Program-made: the position numbers and the translations under genes
Part shown: positions 40,991 through 55,600 of the stretch, piece after piece
Position numbering within the stretch: the stretch's first letter is position 1
Layout: the number at the start of each line of letters is the position of its first letter
Source of the DNA: Apus apus
Taxonomy: Eukaryota > Chordata > Aves > Apodiformes > Apodidae
Length of the DNA stretch: 64,000 bases
NCBI RefSeq assembly: GCF_020740795.1
Contig: NC_067301.1
Span: 3,534,001 to 3,598,000, forward strand
Direction of reading: 5' to 3'
The notes under the pieces: generated by a model
What the model was told of the DNA's origin: nothing
Databases searched by the model: none
Seen by the model: only the letters and a program-made list of their open reading frames with translations

Positions 40991-43900
40991 CATACTGCCA
41001 GAAACTGCAAGTCTGGGAGACTAAATTGAAGGTATTGGTCCCTCCACCATCATACAAGAAGCAGAAATATCTGCAGACAGGCCAGAACACAAATCCTCTG
41101 ACCTGAACAGCTCTGCCCAGCACATCAGGGGATAAACAGGACAATGAGGGAAGAGCACTGCAGGGCTCTTGTCATCAACCGATATCCTGGAAGAAAATCT
41201 GGATCTCTTGTCTTGGGCTAAACAAGTTTGAAGTACTGAAAACAGGCAGCAGAGAAAATAAAAACCAGTTACATGCAGCTCACAGGAGCCTCACCCAGAC
41301 AGTTTTACCTTTTCAAGCTCGGTCTGCCCGCCTCTGCCAGCTCTGACAAATAGGTTTACACATGTTCTAATTAAGCAGTAAGTCTCAGCAGCTTGCTTAG
41401 AAGCACTGATTAATGTCCACCTTGGGTGCACAGGAACACTGCATAATCTGAAACATTACTGAAATTTTAAGAGAGGCTTGTTAAAACCAAGCAGTATTTT
41501 ACTAACACTACAAAAACCCCCACAACATTAAAAATTGTGGGATCCTCTCTGGGGAGTATCCTGCAGGTCTCAGTTCTCCAGCATATTTTCAAGGTATAGG
41601 TGCTTTATCTAGCAGTTCCTCTAGCCATTTATTATCTTTTGGATGGCAACACAGCCTTCTCTCCCTGGTCTCTGCTAAAAACTATACCTACAATTTTGGG
41701 AGAAGACTGGCTGTCCCAATACTCTGCTTCCTTGTTCAGCAAACAAGGTTTCATTTTTTATTTGAAACTCCTTGCAAAACAAGATGGCCAAATGGGAATG
41801 AAGAGAGGATAGAAGATAAAAGGAGGTCTAAGTGGGTAAAGAAGAAACCCAGGCTAACTCCTTGGGTTGTTATGCTGTCACTTCACCACCCAATACAGGA
41901 ACAGTCACAGAATTTCTTAGGAATCCAGTTGAGACTCCAGCTGTATTTCCTGGGTTTAATTTTGTTGTTGAAAAAGACTGCAATAAGATAGAGCTTTGTA
42001 ATTGTCTCTGCTAAATGAGCAGTGACTAGAAGAAGAGCAAGCCTGTATCTCCCACAAATTATGCTTTTGTTTCAACAGCTGACACAGGCCTGTGATACAA
42101 CAGGTCATAAGGGAACAGGGTGATCCCTGACAGTGCTGCAACAATTTTGAAACCTGAAGATTTCACTCCAAAGTCTCTGAAGTAGCCAAGAGACTAAAAC
42201 AATTCCATTTTTCATGTTACCTAAAGACACAGATCGCTTCTATAACTCTCCCAAGAGAGAATCTTTGCCCTCATTCACAGCTAATTAAACACCCCCCCAA
42301 AAAAAACAAAACAAAAAAACCATAATGACTGAGTGCAAACTGAACTCAACTCTTAGAACAAATTTATGCATGGGAACTGCAAGTGGCAAGAGACAGTCAC
42401 AGAATCACTATTAGAAAAGAGGCAGTGAACAGGGACTGCAAAGTGGGGAGAAAATAAGAAACAAATAGACACCAGAGGTTGTAAATAACCTCTCATTTGA
42501 ACCAAACATTTATCTGCAGCAACACAGTAACCCTCAACCATTGTAGAGCATCTTCCTTTTGATGACAAAGTCAATGAAGTATTTACAACTCCAGCCTCAG
42601 CACATCCTTTTAAAGTTTTATAGGGTATTGAAACAAAGGGACAGAAGATTTATAAATTGGCCAAGATCAATCCCGTGTGAGAAGTACAGCTGTAGTGATT
42701 AACCTCAAACTATGTGAACAGGTCCACCAGTGACAGGCTCTAAAATTCTTTCAGAAATCAAACCCAGGCTTACTGAACAGGCTCATCCATCCTTACTAGG
42801 CACAGCACCAAGGCTGTTCCTCAACAGCTCAGCTTTCCTTTTGCCCTCAATACAAGCTGCTTTTTTTGTTTTTCTTTCAATTGGATATTCTTGTTTTACT
42901 CCTACCACTTGATTTTACGGTTTCAGCAAACCCCAGAGAAATCTAAGCATGTCCACAGCCTGAAAAAAACCCCACCAATAACATGTCTCTGTACCACATC
43001 TAACTCTCAAATTTAATGTAGCTCATTTTCTAACGTTTTCCAGTGTTTGTAATTAAGGTTGAATAGACTGGTAGGAAGATAATTAGGGTATCATGGAACA
43101 TATCCTTGCTTTCTGTTCCATCCAAACAATCCTTTTTTTATTTTTCATTTTTAGGGATTTAAGCACCAGCTTTAACAGTCCTGCAGAAACAAACACATCA
43201 CCAGCTAGGGCATAATTTTAAGCCTCAGCCCCAGTTAAAAGCTGCTGACCCTCTCTCCAGCTGTACATCCTGCCAGAATGAAAAGAAAAGCTTTTGTAAT
43301 TAAGGCTTCTTCCTCAGGAGACTCCTCTTTGTTAATCAACAGAGTTCCTAATCCCCATAGGAACTCACAGCCTGTTGGCTGCATCCATTATTAATTATTA
43401 CAGCCTATCTTTAATAGTGTCACTAGTAGTTCTCTGGGACTGTGTAACCACCAGGTACACCCCACAGGGCTCTTCAGCACTTCAGCAATTAAGAGGTTAT
43501 CAAAACAGTTAAAGAGTTAAGAACCTGCTTGCTTTATACACGTTTGTCAAGGATTTGTTTTCTACACAGCTCCCCATGCCAACTTATATTACCAAATTTC
43601 CGAGGTTAGAAATCCTGATTTGCTTGGCCACTTTTAACTCAAATATTTAACATTTTCTTTCCCCCCTCCTCATCTCCCCACACACCTCGACCAGCCTCTG
43701 CTCAGTCTGCACCACAGGGGGGTCTCCCAGCCCAGCAGAGCCCAGTTTCTCAGCACTGCTGGGATGTTTCCCCCAACACAGAGCACTAAGTGCTCCATAG
43801 AGACAGAGCCTGCAGAAGGTAATTTATCCCCTGTGGAGCTTGGGCATCTCTCTCCCCACTGAGGCACAGACTGGCACATACTGCAGGCTCCTTCCAACCC

Positions 43901-44949
43901 ATTTCTTCTCTCTGGCAAATGCAAATATTCAGCTTTTTTCCCTTTTCACTTACATCCTGATGCCCAAAGCACTAGCCCTAACAAAATGCACATGGCCCAG
44001 GTGAATTAAGCACAATGTAGTTCTGAAGAACAGAGATGAAATGGTTCTGCAAAGATGGGAGAAGTTCCTGTTTTCTGGAGCCAGCAATCCTTTCATTCCA
44101 TTTTACAACCCACATCAAAGTCCTGGGGCTTGCAGCTGTTCCACACAACATCTTTCACTGCCAGCCTCTTGTTAACCAGAAGTTCTCAATACTGAAGCTC
44201 ACACATCAGGACAAAAAGGAGCGTGGGATAAACACCCAGATAAATTAAACACAAAGTATTCAGAAAAGCTTCCCGAGCAGAGCTCACTGTAGCCTGCATG
44301 GGATGAGGTCATTTGTCCTTCCTGTATGTTTTTCCATCGATTCCATTTACACTGAAAATTTAGCAGCACAATCTAAGAAATAGGATTTTCTCAATGAAGG
44401 TCCCAAGCACTGATACATCACCCCTTTAACTGCACTTTCTTTTTGTACTAGCTCAATAAGTAAAGTTTCTCAGTTGTGGGATGAGAGAACCATTTCACTG
44501 CTACTGGCTACATCACACTGATCCCTTTTCTCCATGCCTATAATACATCACATTTTCACTATTTAAAGCAAAGGTTTCGGTGGTGGTTTATGTGGCTGTG
44601 TATATGAAGAGAAGCAAGCCATAAAGCAGTTAAAACCATCACTCTCCATCCCGTAAACATTCTTCTATTTATCTGCCTTTCATTACATGCACAATCTTAT
44701 TATCTCTGCACATCCTCAAAGCGACAGCGTCAGGGTCACCCTATAAAATATACATCAGCAATGTTACATATAATGACTGAAGCGAGAAGAAAAATGAAAG
44801 ATGGGAGGAGTGGAACACTGCAGGATGTTTTAGAGGGATCATCAGTTATATCTATGCATTTCCTGAGGTGATAATGGAATGGCAGTGGCTGGGGGGGAAA
44901 TCCATTTTTGAGCCTGGAAAAGGACTGTTAAGGAAAAGCTGTTTTTGTA

Positions 44950-44973
44950 CTGGCAGCGTGTAATGGCTGCCAG
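44950..44973. other. Perfect 8-bp inverted repeat with 8-nt loop
   Basis: CTGGCAGC, loop GTGTAATG, GCTGCCAG. The arms are exact complements. It sits in intronic sequence; no function is assigned. Confidence 0.8.
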
Positions 44974-47900
44974 AAAATGAAAAAGGTTCCTTCAACCACA
45001 GCAGCTCCTCTATTGTATGGATTCTATAAAGGGGTTGAAAATTATATCAAGTACAATCAGCTGTTCAAACCAAGCAAAAAAAAAAATATCGACAGACTTT
45101 GGTAATTTCACCCCCAACTAGAGTACTTTCTGTTGTGGTTTGCATGTCAACTTCAATTAATTTAAAGGAAAGGCTAATTTGTGTATGTGCATGTGTGTGC
45201 AGAAAGTGACACTGCCCACACAAGGACAGCAGCATTTTCTACTTTCATCATTTTCATTTTAACAAAGTACTAAAAATATAATTTTTCCCTGTATTCAGCA
45301 GGGAACTTAATCCTCCTGCAGCTCAGCAAGGTACACACATCCTGATTTGTTTTCCAATTCTGCACAACTGAAATTAGGCTTGTAATTATTAAAGAAGATT
45401 TACTGCTTTTAAACTATTTTTTATTATTGAACTATGAGAATTTTACAAATACTCAAACTATACTTGTCAAAACATTTTCCATGTTATAATTGTTAGCTTT
45501 ATCTGCTCTGTTAGTTGGCTACTTCACAGCAATAATGCAAGTTGGTATTTAAAACAAAGCAATTCCAGTTAATTGTCACTTATAATCAACACTCTGCATT
45601 ATTGCAGCACTCCACTGGATGCCTCAGGCTCACTGGACTGACACTGAAGGGATGACAGAAAATACTGACTTTGAGCTCATCAGAATCAGAAAGGTTTTCT
45701 CTCACTAGAATATTGGGGAGGGGCAATAAAAGAACTCACTCACACTCATTAGCTAAAACAGACACAGCTCAGCAAATTCCCCTGCAGCTCAGCTGGAAAT
45801 TCACCCCGTGGTAAGATGGATGACATTTTGCTGATCTGAAAAGATTATTTCAAATGGTTAAGTGCTGACATCCTGCACTGCAAGTTCCTGGCTCAACCCA
45901 CCTGGGAAGACACTGGAGACTCTTAAGATTTAAAAGAAGTTTCTAGCTACCCTCCCAGCTCCAGTTTATAAGTCACCCACCAGTCCATGAGCAGGCAAGT
46001 GTTTCATGCTGAACAGACTGCATTATTCACCACTTCTGGGGCACCTTGCAGGGTCTGGCAAAAAGTTCCTACCCCCAAGTCACTGCAGCTTCTCTGTAAT
46101 AGTCAAATGTGTAAATCTGACAACATTTCACGGCCCACCAAGGACTGTCTTCCTGTTCATTATAGCTAGTACTTCTGTTTGTTGCCTTGTAGGAAACTCT
46201 CTCATGTCTTCCCTGGGTTAAGGTAGAACATATTATATTACCAGGTTTCAAACCAAATCTGATTCTTGCTATATTCTATTCTTGGAATCTGATGTCGTTC
46301 TCAGAGGCAGTTCATTCTCATGATGTCAGGTAGGTGGGTTTTTTTTATCCTTATTCCTTTGGAGAGGGTTTTTTTTGCCTTGAGATTAAGAACATAGATT
46401 GTCTGCACTGTGCTTTCCAATCCTAGCCTCATTTCTTTCCTGGGCAGGCAGTGGTCACTGAGAAGATACATACCACAAGAACAAGGAAATTAAAAAAAAA
46501 ACAAACCCAAATAAGTAAGTACACAGAAGTTCTGAAAGTTTCACCAGATTTTCCTGTTTTCATAGGGCAAGAAGAGCTGAAAGGTAGGGAGGGAATCAGC
46601 CTCTCAAATGTCACATTCTGTAACTGCCTTTATTGAAATACAGAAATAGGAATTAAGGTCCAGTTAGCTCTGAGACAATCCCCAGCAATGAAACCTTTGC
46701 CACCAGCAGCAGGGTTTCAGGCTGCTGTGTCTGCAGGCTGACCTGCATTCCACAGTCCAGAGGAACAGATGTTTTAGGTTTTCCAAAAACATCTGTGATG
46801 AATCAGACCAAGCCTGGCTTGTCCAATGTAAGCATTATACTCCCTAACACTCAGCTTCCTCCCTTTGCAGCCCAGGACCTATAGGGGAGCTGTTGAGTTT
46901 CCACAGTTGGTTATTAAGTCATATTAAAAAACACCAGCGTTCAGAAAACACCGAAAATGACACAGGAGGCAGCAAACCTCACAACATAATCCTTGCTGCT
47001 AATAAGGGGAGTCAAGATGCAATTACCTGGAAACAGAAAAACTTCCCATCCCTTTCTGATTGCAGCAATCCTCCAAGTCCTCCCAACTGACTATTTCATG
47101 ATTAAAACTATGAATGCCCCCAATTCCATGCTGCAGACAGCTCCCATTTGACTTCTTCATAAAGAAACCTCTACCACAGGATGTCCAACACCGGAACAAG
47201 GCAGAGAGCAAGAAAGCCACCCATTTTACACCTGGAAAACAGCAAATAAACTCATACAAACCACCAGGCTTATGTGTATTCACACACCACACAAACGGGT
47301 CTAAGGACAGGATCCTCCTGCCCCACCATCCAGTCTGAGTCAGGGGCAAAGCTACAAACTTGCAAACAAACTCTCAGTCAGACATCCCTTGTTAAGCCTT
47401 GATTTTAAACAGACTTTGCTCCTCTCAGATCTGCCCCCTGAGCAGCTGTTTTCCTTTTACTGCTCTCCAATAATATTTCTCTAAACCAGTAGATTTTCTA
47501 GATTAAGTGTGGAGGGTTGAGGGGCACTTAAGTGTTTTCCTGTTTATCAGAGCAACGTATGAAAAGAGGAATACTGAAGCAGGACATGCAGCAACCCCCC
47601 CAAACCACGAAAAACTGCCACGTAAGCTGCTTATCCCTCCGTTTTTGTTGCTTCCCTCCAGCCTCAAATTCTTTCTGTCAGGAAAAAATCCTTAGCAAGC
47701 AAAACTGAGCTAAAAGACAATGGTAAGTGTTGTAAAGCAGTGTTAGAAAGACCAGTTCATTGTAGCTTACTATAATACCTACACAGTGAGCTCAAAAGTG
47801 AAAGAAATTGCTAATTCTTCACAGTTCTGTTCCACCCTGGAGTCTCCTGCAAGCATTAATCCTGGCTGCTCCCTTGGAAAGTGAATCTGACCCCCACTTC

Positions 47901-49674
47901 ACAATTAGGGTTAAAAAGAAAAAAAAAGGTGCCAATAATTTGGGGCCTGGTTTAGGCCTCTGACTCCTGAGGTCTTGCAAATCACCCTAGGGTGAGCTCA
48001 GAGATGCAATGGGGCTGCTGCCATCCCTCCTGCCCTCCCTGCCCAGGGCCCAAATCCACAGCAGGGAGTCAGGACAGGTGACACAGCTGCCACAGCTCTT
48101 TTTACAGAGGGTGCTAACTTAAAATGTCATTTATTTCACTTTATACTGTCAACTGCATTGAAACAGTGGGCTCATTTTTACCTTTCTGTCATGTCCACTA
48201 CAGGGATGCTAACCTCTGATATAAGAGCCATAAAGCAGGAAGAGAAAAGAAGTATGATGGAACAGGGAAATTAAGGCAATACTGTTTTACATCAATCCAA
48301 ACATCAACTGCTACTCAGAGACAGGAGTAAAGCCAAGAGTTCTGACTCCCCCTCAGTAGACAAGCTAATCTTTTAATAGCCTTGTCTCACAAGTTGGGCA
48401 AATTTCAGATTCTGACCCACTGGATGACATGAAGCAGCTGCAGGATCCAAAAAGGCATCTTCATCTCTCTGGCTCTGCACAATACCTATCACACAGAATT
48501 GTGGCTCCACATGCAGTTATCCACCAGGGAGAGAGAAGAGCCATTAAAGGAAAAGGGCAGTATTGGCAAAAGAACAAATGGCTATAGACCTTATGAGCTT
48601 TAATATAAAGTTTGATCCGCTCATGAAAGGGATTTGAGAGATGGTTGCCTGTGACAACAGAACTTGAGCTTCAGCAATCCCCCAGGCCTGTTCTTGCTCT
48701 GCGTTGTTATGCCAGAGGAAAAGGAAGTGCAGATCCCAGGAAAGCTGTCAAGCAAGGGCACTGCCCTGCTATACTGCCAGTCTGCCACTGACTGGGCATC
48801 TTAGAACAGTCTGACAAGCTTATTCCACAGCTGCCTTTCTGCTCCCCTGAAACCCTTCTGTTTCACTTCACTACCTGAGAAAAGCTTCACTCCCTCCTGT
48901 AAACAAGGTCAGGTTTATTTCCCTCTTCATAGGTGTTTGGCTTGTTTGTCTTTACCTGCCTTCCTGAGTTCTTCTACCAGTTAAGTAGAGAACAAGACAG
49001 TTTCTGATGAACAGGAATAAAATGTCATTTTCTCCCAGTCAGCAATCTTCTGAATATTAAGATGAAGGCTGCTTCCTTGTACTGCTTTATGAGATATGCA
49101 AACATGTGTCACCAGTTTCTCCCAGTGATGCTTGACAGCTCCTGCTGCACCACACTTAGCCTGGTCCTGCACCCTCACCCATCCCACCCCTCCACAGCCC
49201 TGACCTGCTCCTCCTTCCAGTCTATACACACTGCAGAGTCCCATTCCAGCTGCATCAGTAAGAGCTCAGAAATTCTTTACTGTTATAGTTAGACTGTGCC
49301 AACATGCCTTGGAAACACCGACTGACTGATCTGGAATTCCTTAGGACATCATTTATTCCCCCTGACACCATTTATTCCCTACTACCATGTCCAACAGGCA
49401 GAGCATGCTGATGCCTACCACTAGGCAGCGTGAGGGATCATTTTAATTAGAGCCTTGTGTTCAACGCAGCAACCAAGGTGTCAGAAACCGAGAGAGCCAT
49501 TTTAATTAAGAACTTCAAAACAAGAAAAAAAGAGGTTATAACAATACTTGTTGGCCTCCTTTGAGAGAAAGTGAAGCCTACTAGTGTACATTCATACCTG
49601 TGTGCCTCTTAAAAAGATACTCCATTATTAACTCCTAAGTTTCTGAGATTCTTGGAATATAAATCTTCATACCT

Positions 49675-49688
49675 CTACCAGAGGGCAA
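49675..49688 (+). promoter_or_regulatory. CTCF-like motif
   Basis: CTACCAGAGGGCAA matches CCASYAGRKGGCRS at 12 of 14 positions, with an intact ACCAGAGGGCA core. It lies inside the long RERE intron and points away from the motif at 10780-10793, so the pair is divergent. Confidence 0.35.
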
Positions 49689-52600
49689 CCTATATGCTGC
49701 ACTATTTGCAAACAGAACTGCTCACAGAAGCATCCCGCCCTTTCAACGAGACATATCCATCCCTATTAGTCACCAAAATTCCCCATTGCGTTTTTTTTCC
49801 CTAAACTTTTTTCTGAAATCCTCTGCCTTCTTCAATTGCTTCCTAAGGGTGACTGTAGGACTAGCAAACCAGCCCTCCGGATGCACATCTTAACTAGAGT
49901 GGTGCCACGCAGGAAGCTTTACTTGAAGATACACCTGCACTTCCATAGTGAATCTGAAAAGGCATTAGAGACAGAATTTGAACACACTACTACAGAAAAA
50001 ATCCCCACCAAGGTAGTAGTAGCAAAGAGAACTGCAGCTGTAAACTCCACCTGCACCTTGAAGCACGTACTTTGGAGCGAGGCTGTTCTCCCAGCTAGGG
50101 CTTCCAGCCTGAACTTGGTCTGCCACAGTACTTCCATTTTTAGTGGCTGAGATATTATCCCATTTCACAGAACTTGGCAGAGAGAACAGTCAAGACAGAA
50201 GAGAAAGCCACAAGAGAACAAGATGAAGTCAGTTTTCTCTTCACAACACTAACTTCTGGTCTGTCAAATTATCCTTCTGGCCTCCCTTCCGACTTTTTCT
50301 TCCCCCTCCAAAACCAGAAAGGATAGAACTCCCTGCAAGGCACCGTGGCTGAGCACCCAAGACACACAGAACCTGCAGTGCTTCCTGGCAGGGTCTAGGG
50401 AAAGAGTGAGTGAAGATCAAGGGATGGTGTCCTGCCTACCTCAGTGCCATGTTGTAACAGGCTCTTCCTGTCAGCACCTCAAAAATACAAGATCATAACA
50501 ATATGTCACAGAAACCTCATTGGTCTGCTATTAGAAAAATTACCTTCTGGACTATGTAGACAGGTAGTATTTTGCAGTAGACTTCCAACCCTCAAATCAT
50601 TTTCCTGACTCTCCTCTGGACCTGCTCTGACAGGTCCAACGTGTATGAAAGAGAAGACCTTCCTAAAGCTGCATATTAGAAAAAGGTTCTTTGTGTTTGA
50701 TACCTTTGCAGCTTCTCTAAATGCAAAATCCCTGTGTTTTCCAGATGAAATATTCAGTAACCAAAAGATGCTCTCAGCTTTATGTGTAGTTCTCCATCAA
50801 TTAGGAGGAAAATGCAGTAGTGACATCTCAGTTCTTAAAGGCATCTGCTGCTTCAAACAATTCACCACCTCAAGTTATTCAACAGCAACAGCCTTTCTGT
50901 TCTGCTTAACTCTTCCCTGTTTGCCCAGTTTTTGAGTTGGCAACATTCTGTTCTACCACCTACAATCCCTGTATCCTGCAGGCTTAGGAAAATCCAAAGA
51001 AACAAAAAGCCATGGACTCAGGACACAAGCTCCTTTCTGATTACAAATACGTTCAATTACCCAACCAGCTGACACCTCTAAGGCAGACATCTTGCAGTAA
51101 CAGGGATTTGAGGCATTACACAACTCTGGCAAAGAAACCCTGACACATGGAAGACACAAACACTAACTCCTCAGTTAAAAACCCCTTTATTACTCTGGAT
51201 TTAGCCACAGATGTGATGAGCGTGGGGTGTGTTTTTAGTGCAGAGATGAGGGAGCAAAGAAACCCCCCTTGCAAATCCCACACTCCTCAGAACAGTCCAT
51301 CTTTACAACAGAAGGCCTGCCAATATCCACGTTCAAAAGTACAAATAACCCATTTATCCTGTTAATTGACTGTCCAAAGCTCCTTATTAAATGAAATATC
51401 AAAAGTAGGCCACATTAAGAACTACTACTCCTCCCAGCTGCCTTACCTCCCCCCCTCTTCTTGGCCAGCCTTTTCCCTGCAGAAACTCTACAAATCATGG
51501 AACCCTCCCTTTTAGTAGCTTTAATTACCACCTGAAACAAAGGATTTATCAAATGCACCAGCTAAGAAGCCCATGGAAAAAGGATGAGGAGGCAGCAGTG
51601 ACTGATGTTCAACATTTGCTAAGCCAGCACAGGGGTTGTGGCACTGCAAGGCTGTGGTGGAAGTGTTCCCATCACCTCAGCCTCTGGAAAACTGGGAACC
51701 CTGCAGGGATGTTTGCTGGTAAAGGTTTGACCACTGGCAAGGCAGCTTTCAGACTAACATCAGTGACACAAGAAAAATGCCGCTGTTAATAACATCATCT
51801 AACATTTTAAGTTATTCTTGAGGATTTCTATTTCTCAAGGAACCATTTCCAACTGGCACGGTATGAACCTTGTACAAGGTCTGATCGATTCCGAAGCACA
51901 AGATGTAAAATAAAAAAGCAACCCCAAGCTGTGAAAACAAAAAATATGGATTCTTCCATGTCAAGGCAGATAGCTTGCTAGATCCCAGTTGTTTGTTAAA
52001 TACAGAATAATTTCATAAAAAAAAGAACATACCTATAAGCACTTCTCCTGTGGTTGGCACTACTGGTTAAACACGTTACCATCACGCCCTACATTCAAAG
52101 GAAGTTTTCAAGATGCTGTCACAGTCTGACCATATCTGTCCACACACATCATCAATCAATCCTTTCTACCCCCTCCCCATCACCACCAAAGGCTTATTTT
52201 TTTAAAATATAATGCCAAGCTTTTACAGCACTGCTTATTTCACCAGGCAATACTTTTCCTTAAAGATATTTTTATCTTCAATAGCAACACTGCAAGTATC
52301 TGAAACCAGGCAGAACTGCTTAAAAGAAAAGGATGGGAGAAACATGGCACAAGACTCTCAGAGAAAAAAAAAAACAACCCAACAACTGCCATGTAACCCC
52401 GAAATAATTGGCTCCATACTTCCAACATTAAAAGCAGCCCCTTTCAAGATAAAAGGGACCAGGCTGCCCACAGTGCACTAGTGAATAATCTCCCAAAGGC
52501 TGACGTTAACTGCACACTTGAAAACTAACCTTCAGGAACAGTCACACTGTCACAAGGCTGTTCAACCCTTTGTGTTTAAAAACTCTGCCTGGACACAAGC

Positions 52601-55600
52601 CTGTAGTTTTATCACATGTAGGCAATGAATTTGGAAAGATGGGGGGGGTTGTGTGCATTTTCACTCTCCTAGTTTGGCTTTGGTTTGGTTTGTTAAAGCA
52701 ATGGTACATTCACATGCCATTCCTGTTCCACTCAGGTTGTGTCTCCCAGGACAAATGAAGCAAAGAATGGCAGGGACACCTCAACAATATAAGGGATTTT
52801 ATCAGAGTCCTGTTACCCTGGAAATGGGGTAACTTCTTCCTGTAAACTTACACTGCTTCTGTACAAACCTGGTGGTCAAGTTGAGACCTATATGTGGACA
52901 TGTGTGTCCCACATGGACAAGCTGAGAGTGAGACTGAATCACATAAATCCCAAATTGTAATGCTACAATAGATACCCATGCATATTATCACTTTCCATTG
53001 TACAGGGAACACCCTCTGGTTCTAACACTTTAAAAGCAAAAATGAGAAGTAACCTGAAACATGTGCCTTCCCCCCATCCCAAGTCATTAACTAGATCACT
53101 GCATCGTATCCTCAGAGATTTGTTTAACACTAATTCAGTTTTCCAAGGGCAGGCAACTATGAGATACTTGACTATCACTGGCTAAAACTGTCCTTCATGG
53201 CAGCCTGGGCTGGCTCCTCTATCAAAAAGAGAGTGAGGCTTTCAGTACATTGTGTTACCTTTAAAAAAACTGGGTAAAGGGAGGGAGGAAAATGTGGGTT
53301 TTTCGGGATGATGTTGATCAGTAACGAGTCTGTTAGTCATTCTGTCTGCCACACATGCTGCACTCCTTGGAATAAATTCAAATAAAAGTTTAACAAGTCC
53401 AGATAAGATTTAAAGCTAAAAATCACTCTGTTAGTTTCCAAACCTAAGATAATTCTCCACACAGGAAGAGTTCAAAAAACAGTCAAGCGGAAAAAATAAT
53501 TAACTATGAATTGTAGTAAAAGGAGGCAACAGGTCAGCAGTGCAGAGTGTGTCACCTGCATGGCATGAAAAAGCTGTACAGCCTAAACATCACACTTAAT
53601 GCTTTCCTACTAAATTGTCTTGTGGTTCCTACCCAAGAGGAACAATCCAGCTAACAAGACTTGAACTGTGGAAGGGGTAACAAACCAGGTTGCTTCCTGA
53701 AGTGGGATATTCTCCTGGTACTGTGGTGATGGATGTGTGCATATTTTGGTTTACTGTGAAGGAAAACTTTTGCTTAACACACCAATGAATTACATCCAAC
53801 AAGGTAGGAAAGCACCAATTTCCTTCTGGCCTTTGGTGGAGGTACTAGCTCCAGAAAAAGAACAAGCTTTACTGTACAGATAAACAGATTTCTAAGAACA
53901 TTTGAATTTTTAAATAGATTGAGTATGTGGGACAAGGTTAAAGCATTACAAGATACAGCCAGCTACCCGTGCTCTTTTTTGGTATCTGTGTTAGAAAAGT
54001 ATCTGTTCTGTATTCAGTGCTCTGGCAATTAAAAATAAAAAAATCCAACAATAAAACCTAACAAACCCACGACAAAAATTACTTCTTTACAGTCCATCAC
54101 AGCAGACCTTGAGCAGAGTAACACTCAATAACAAGAGCTCAACTAGGCATCAATTCCCACAGCACCCTTGAAAATTCAAATTTTCAGAAATCCATTGAAA
54201 GTGGAAAAAAAGCACAACAGCAGATATCACCTAACTCTGAATTCAAACACTCAGTTCTTGTAGCAAATGTGTGTGTTTACTTTGGTTATTTTTATTTTTT
54301 CCTATTTAAAACCAGGCAAGGGCTTTTAAACTTGAATTTCCTTACTCAGAAGCAAGCTGCTGCTGACCCAAATAGCACACACTCCTTCCTCCCTTCGGAG
54401 AGACAAAAGCAGCAAGACAGGTTTTGTGTTACTCATGTTTCCCTAATCCATCAAACACACGCTGCTGCAAAGTGCTCTCCTAATTGAAACCATTCTAATT
54501 GACAAACACACGAACAAAGCTTTTTCTGTGGTTCACTGGCCAGTTTTTTTCCTGAGCTTTGGTTATTCACTGGGCTTAGCAAAATTTGCACCAGCGTGAC
54601 CCTGGACACCCAGGAGGGCCGGGTGCAGGTGCACAGCCTCCCAGCACCCAGAGCTCCCAGCCTTCAGAAGGCAGTTGCACAGAATTCCTCTGAAATGCTT
54701 CAAAGCTAACAGAGAAGGGCTTTTCACCTATCAAAGGATTTAATTAAGGGGTACACAGTTGTTCTCTGCTCAGAAGAGATGCAGGTACCTGCAACTTCTA
54801 TTTTTCCAGCGTCTGCATCTCCGAGGGCAGATATCCCATGGCTACAGATCCCCCGGGGAAGGAAGCAAGCAGAGCTGCCAGGAACCCTGCAGCCTCCAAG
54901 CAAGCAACGTCAACATTAATTATTATGGAGACAAGGCAAAATAATACAGAGGCAACAAAGCTCTGGCAGCATCTCACTTACTTTCCTGCTGCCCTTCAGG
55001 AACACTCCTAATGAAATACAATGGAAATCCCCACTCTATGCTGCAGATGAAGGTGACCTTGGGAAGTGGGGGAGAAGAGGAATAAAAGGAGATGGATGAT
55101 CTTGGGAAACTGCCTGGTACCTAACAGACCAGATTCCCAGCACCTTCCTTCCCCCATTCAGAAGGGGACAGGTCTCTGAGAGTCAGAGCAAACCATATTT
55201 GTCAACATCTTCTGCCCATTGGGTTTCCACTCGCTGGGCCTTTCCTCTGCACCACTCCATCTACAACTGCAGACATTAAACCCAGTTACAGAAACTACCT
55301 CTTCTTATTACCCTTCCTTCTGCCAGTGGAGTGTTAAAAAGCTGAAGGCTGATGAACAGAGTATCTGGGCACTGAGTTACACAACAGACTCTTGTTAGCA
55401 CTGAAGGATAGAGGATATATACCTGGAAGCAAGGATATCCAAATAATCAGTAGCCCAGAGAACTTATTAATCCTAAAATAAGAAGTCCCTGCTAGTCTGG
55501 GTTGGCTTTTTTTGGTTGTTTTGCTTGGGATTTTATTGCTCATTTCAACATGACCTTTATGAAATGACAAACCAAGACTGAACAGTGCAGCAGAAAGGCT

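Noticed and set aside
41309..41366. Short open minus-strand segment ending GAAAAG|GTAAAAC
   Set aside because: The acceptor is poor, the 58-nt length would shift the RERE frame and the translation is unfamiliar.
47023..47349. 108-codon minus-strand open frame ending near a donor-like site
   Set aside because: Protein-like features are absent, and the donor CAG|GTAATT is weak. Chance is the simpler reading.
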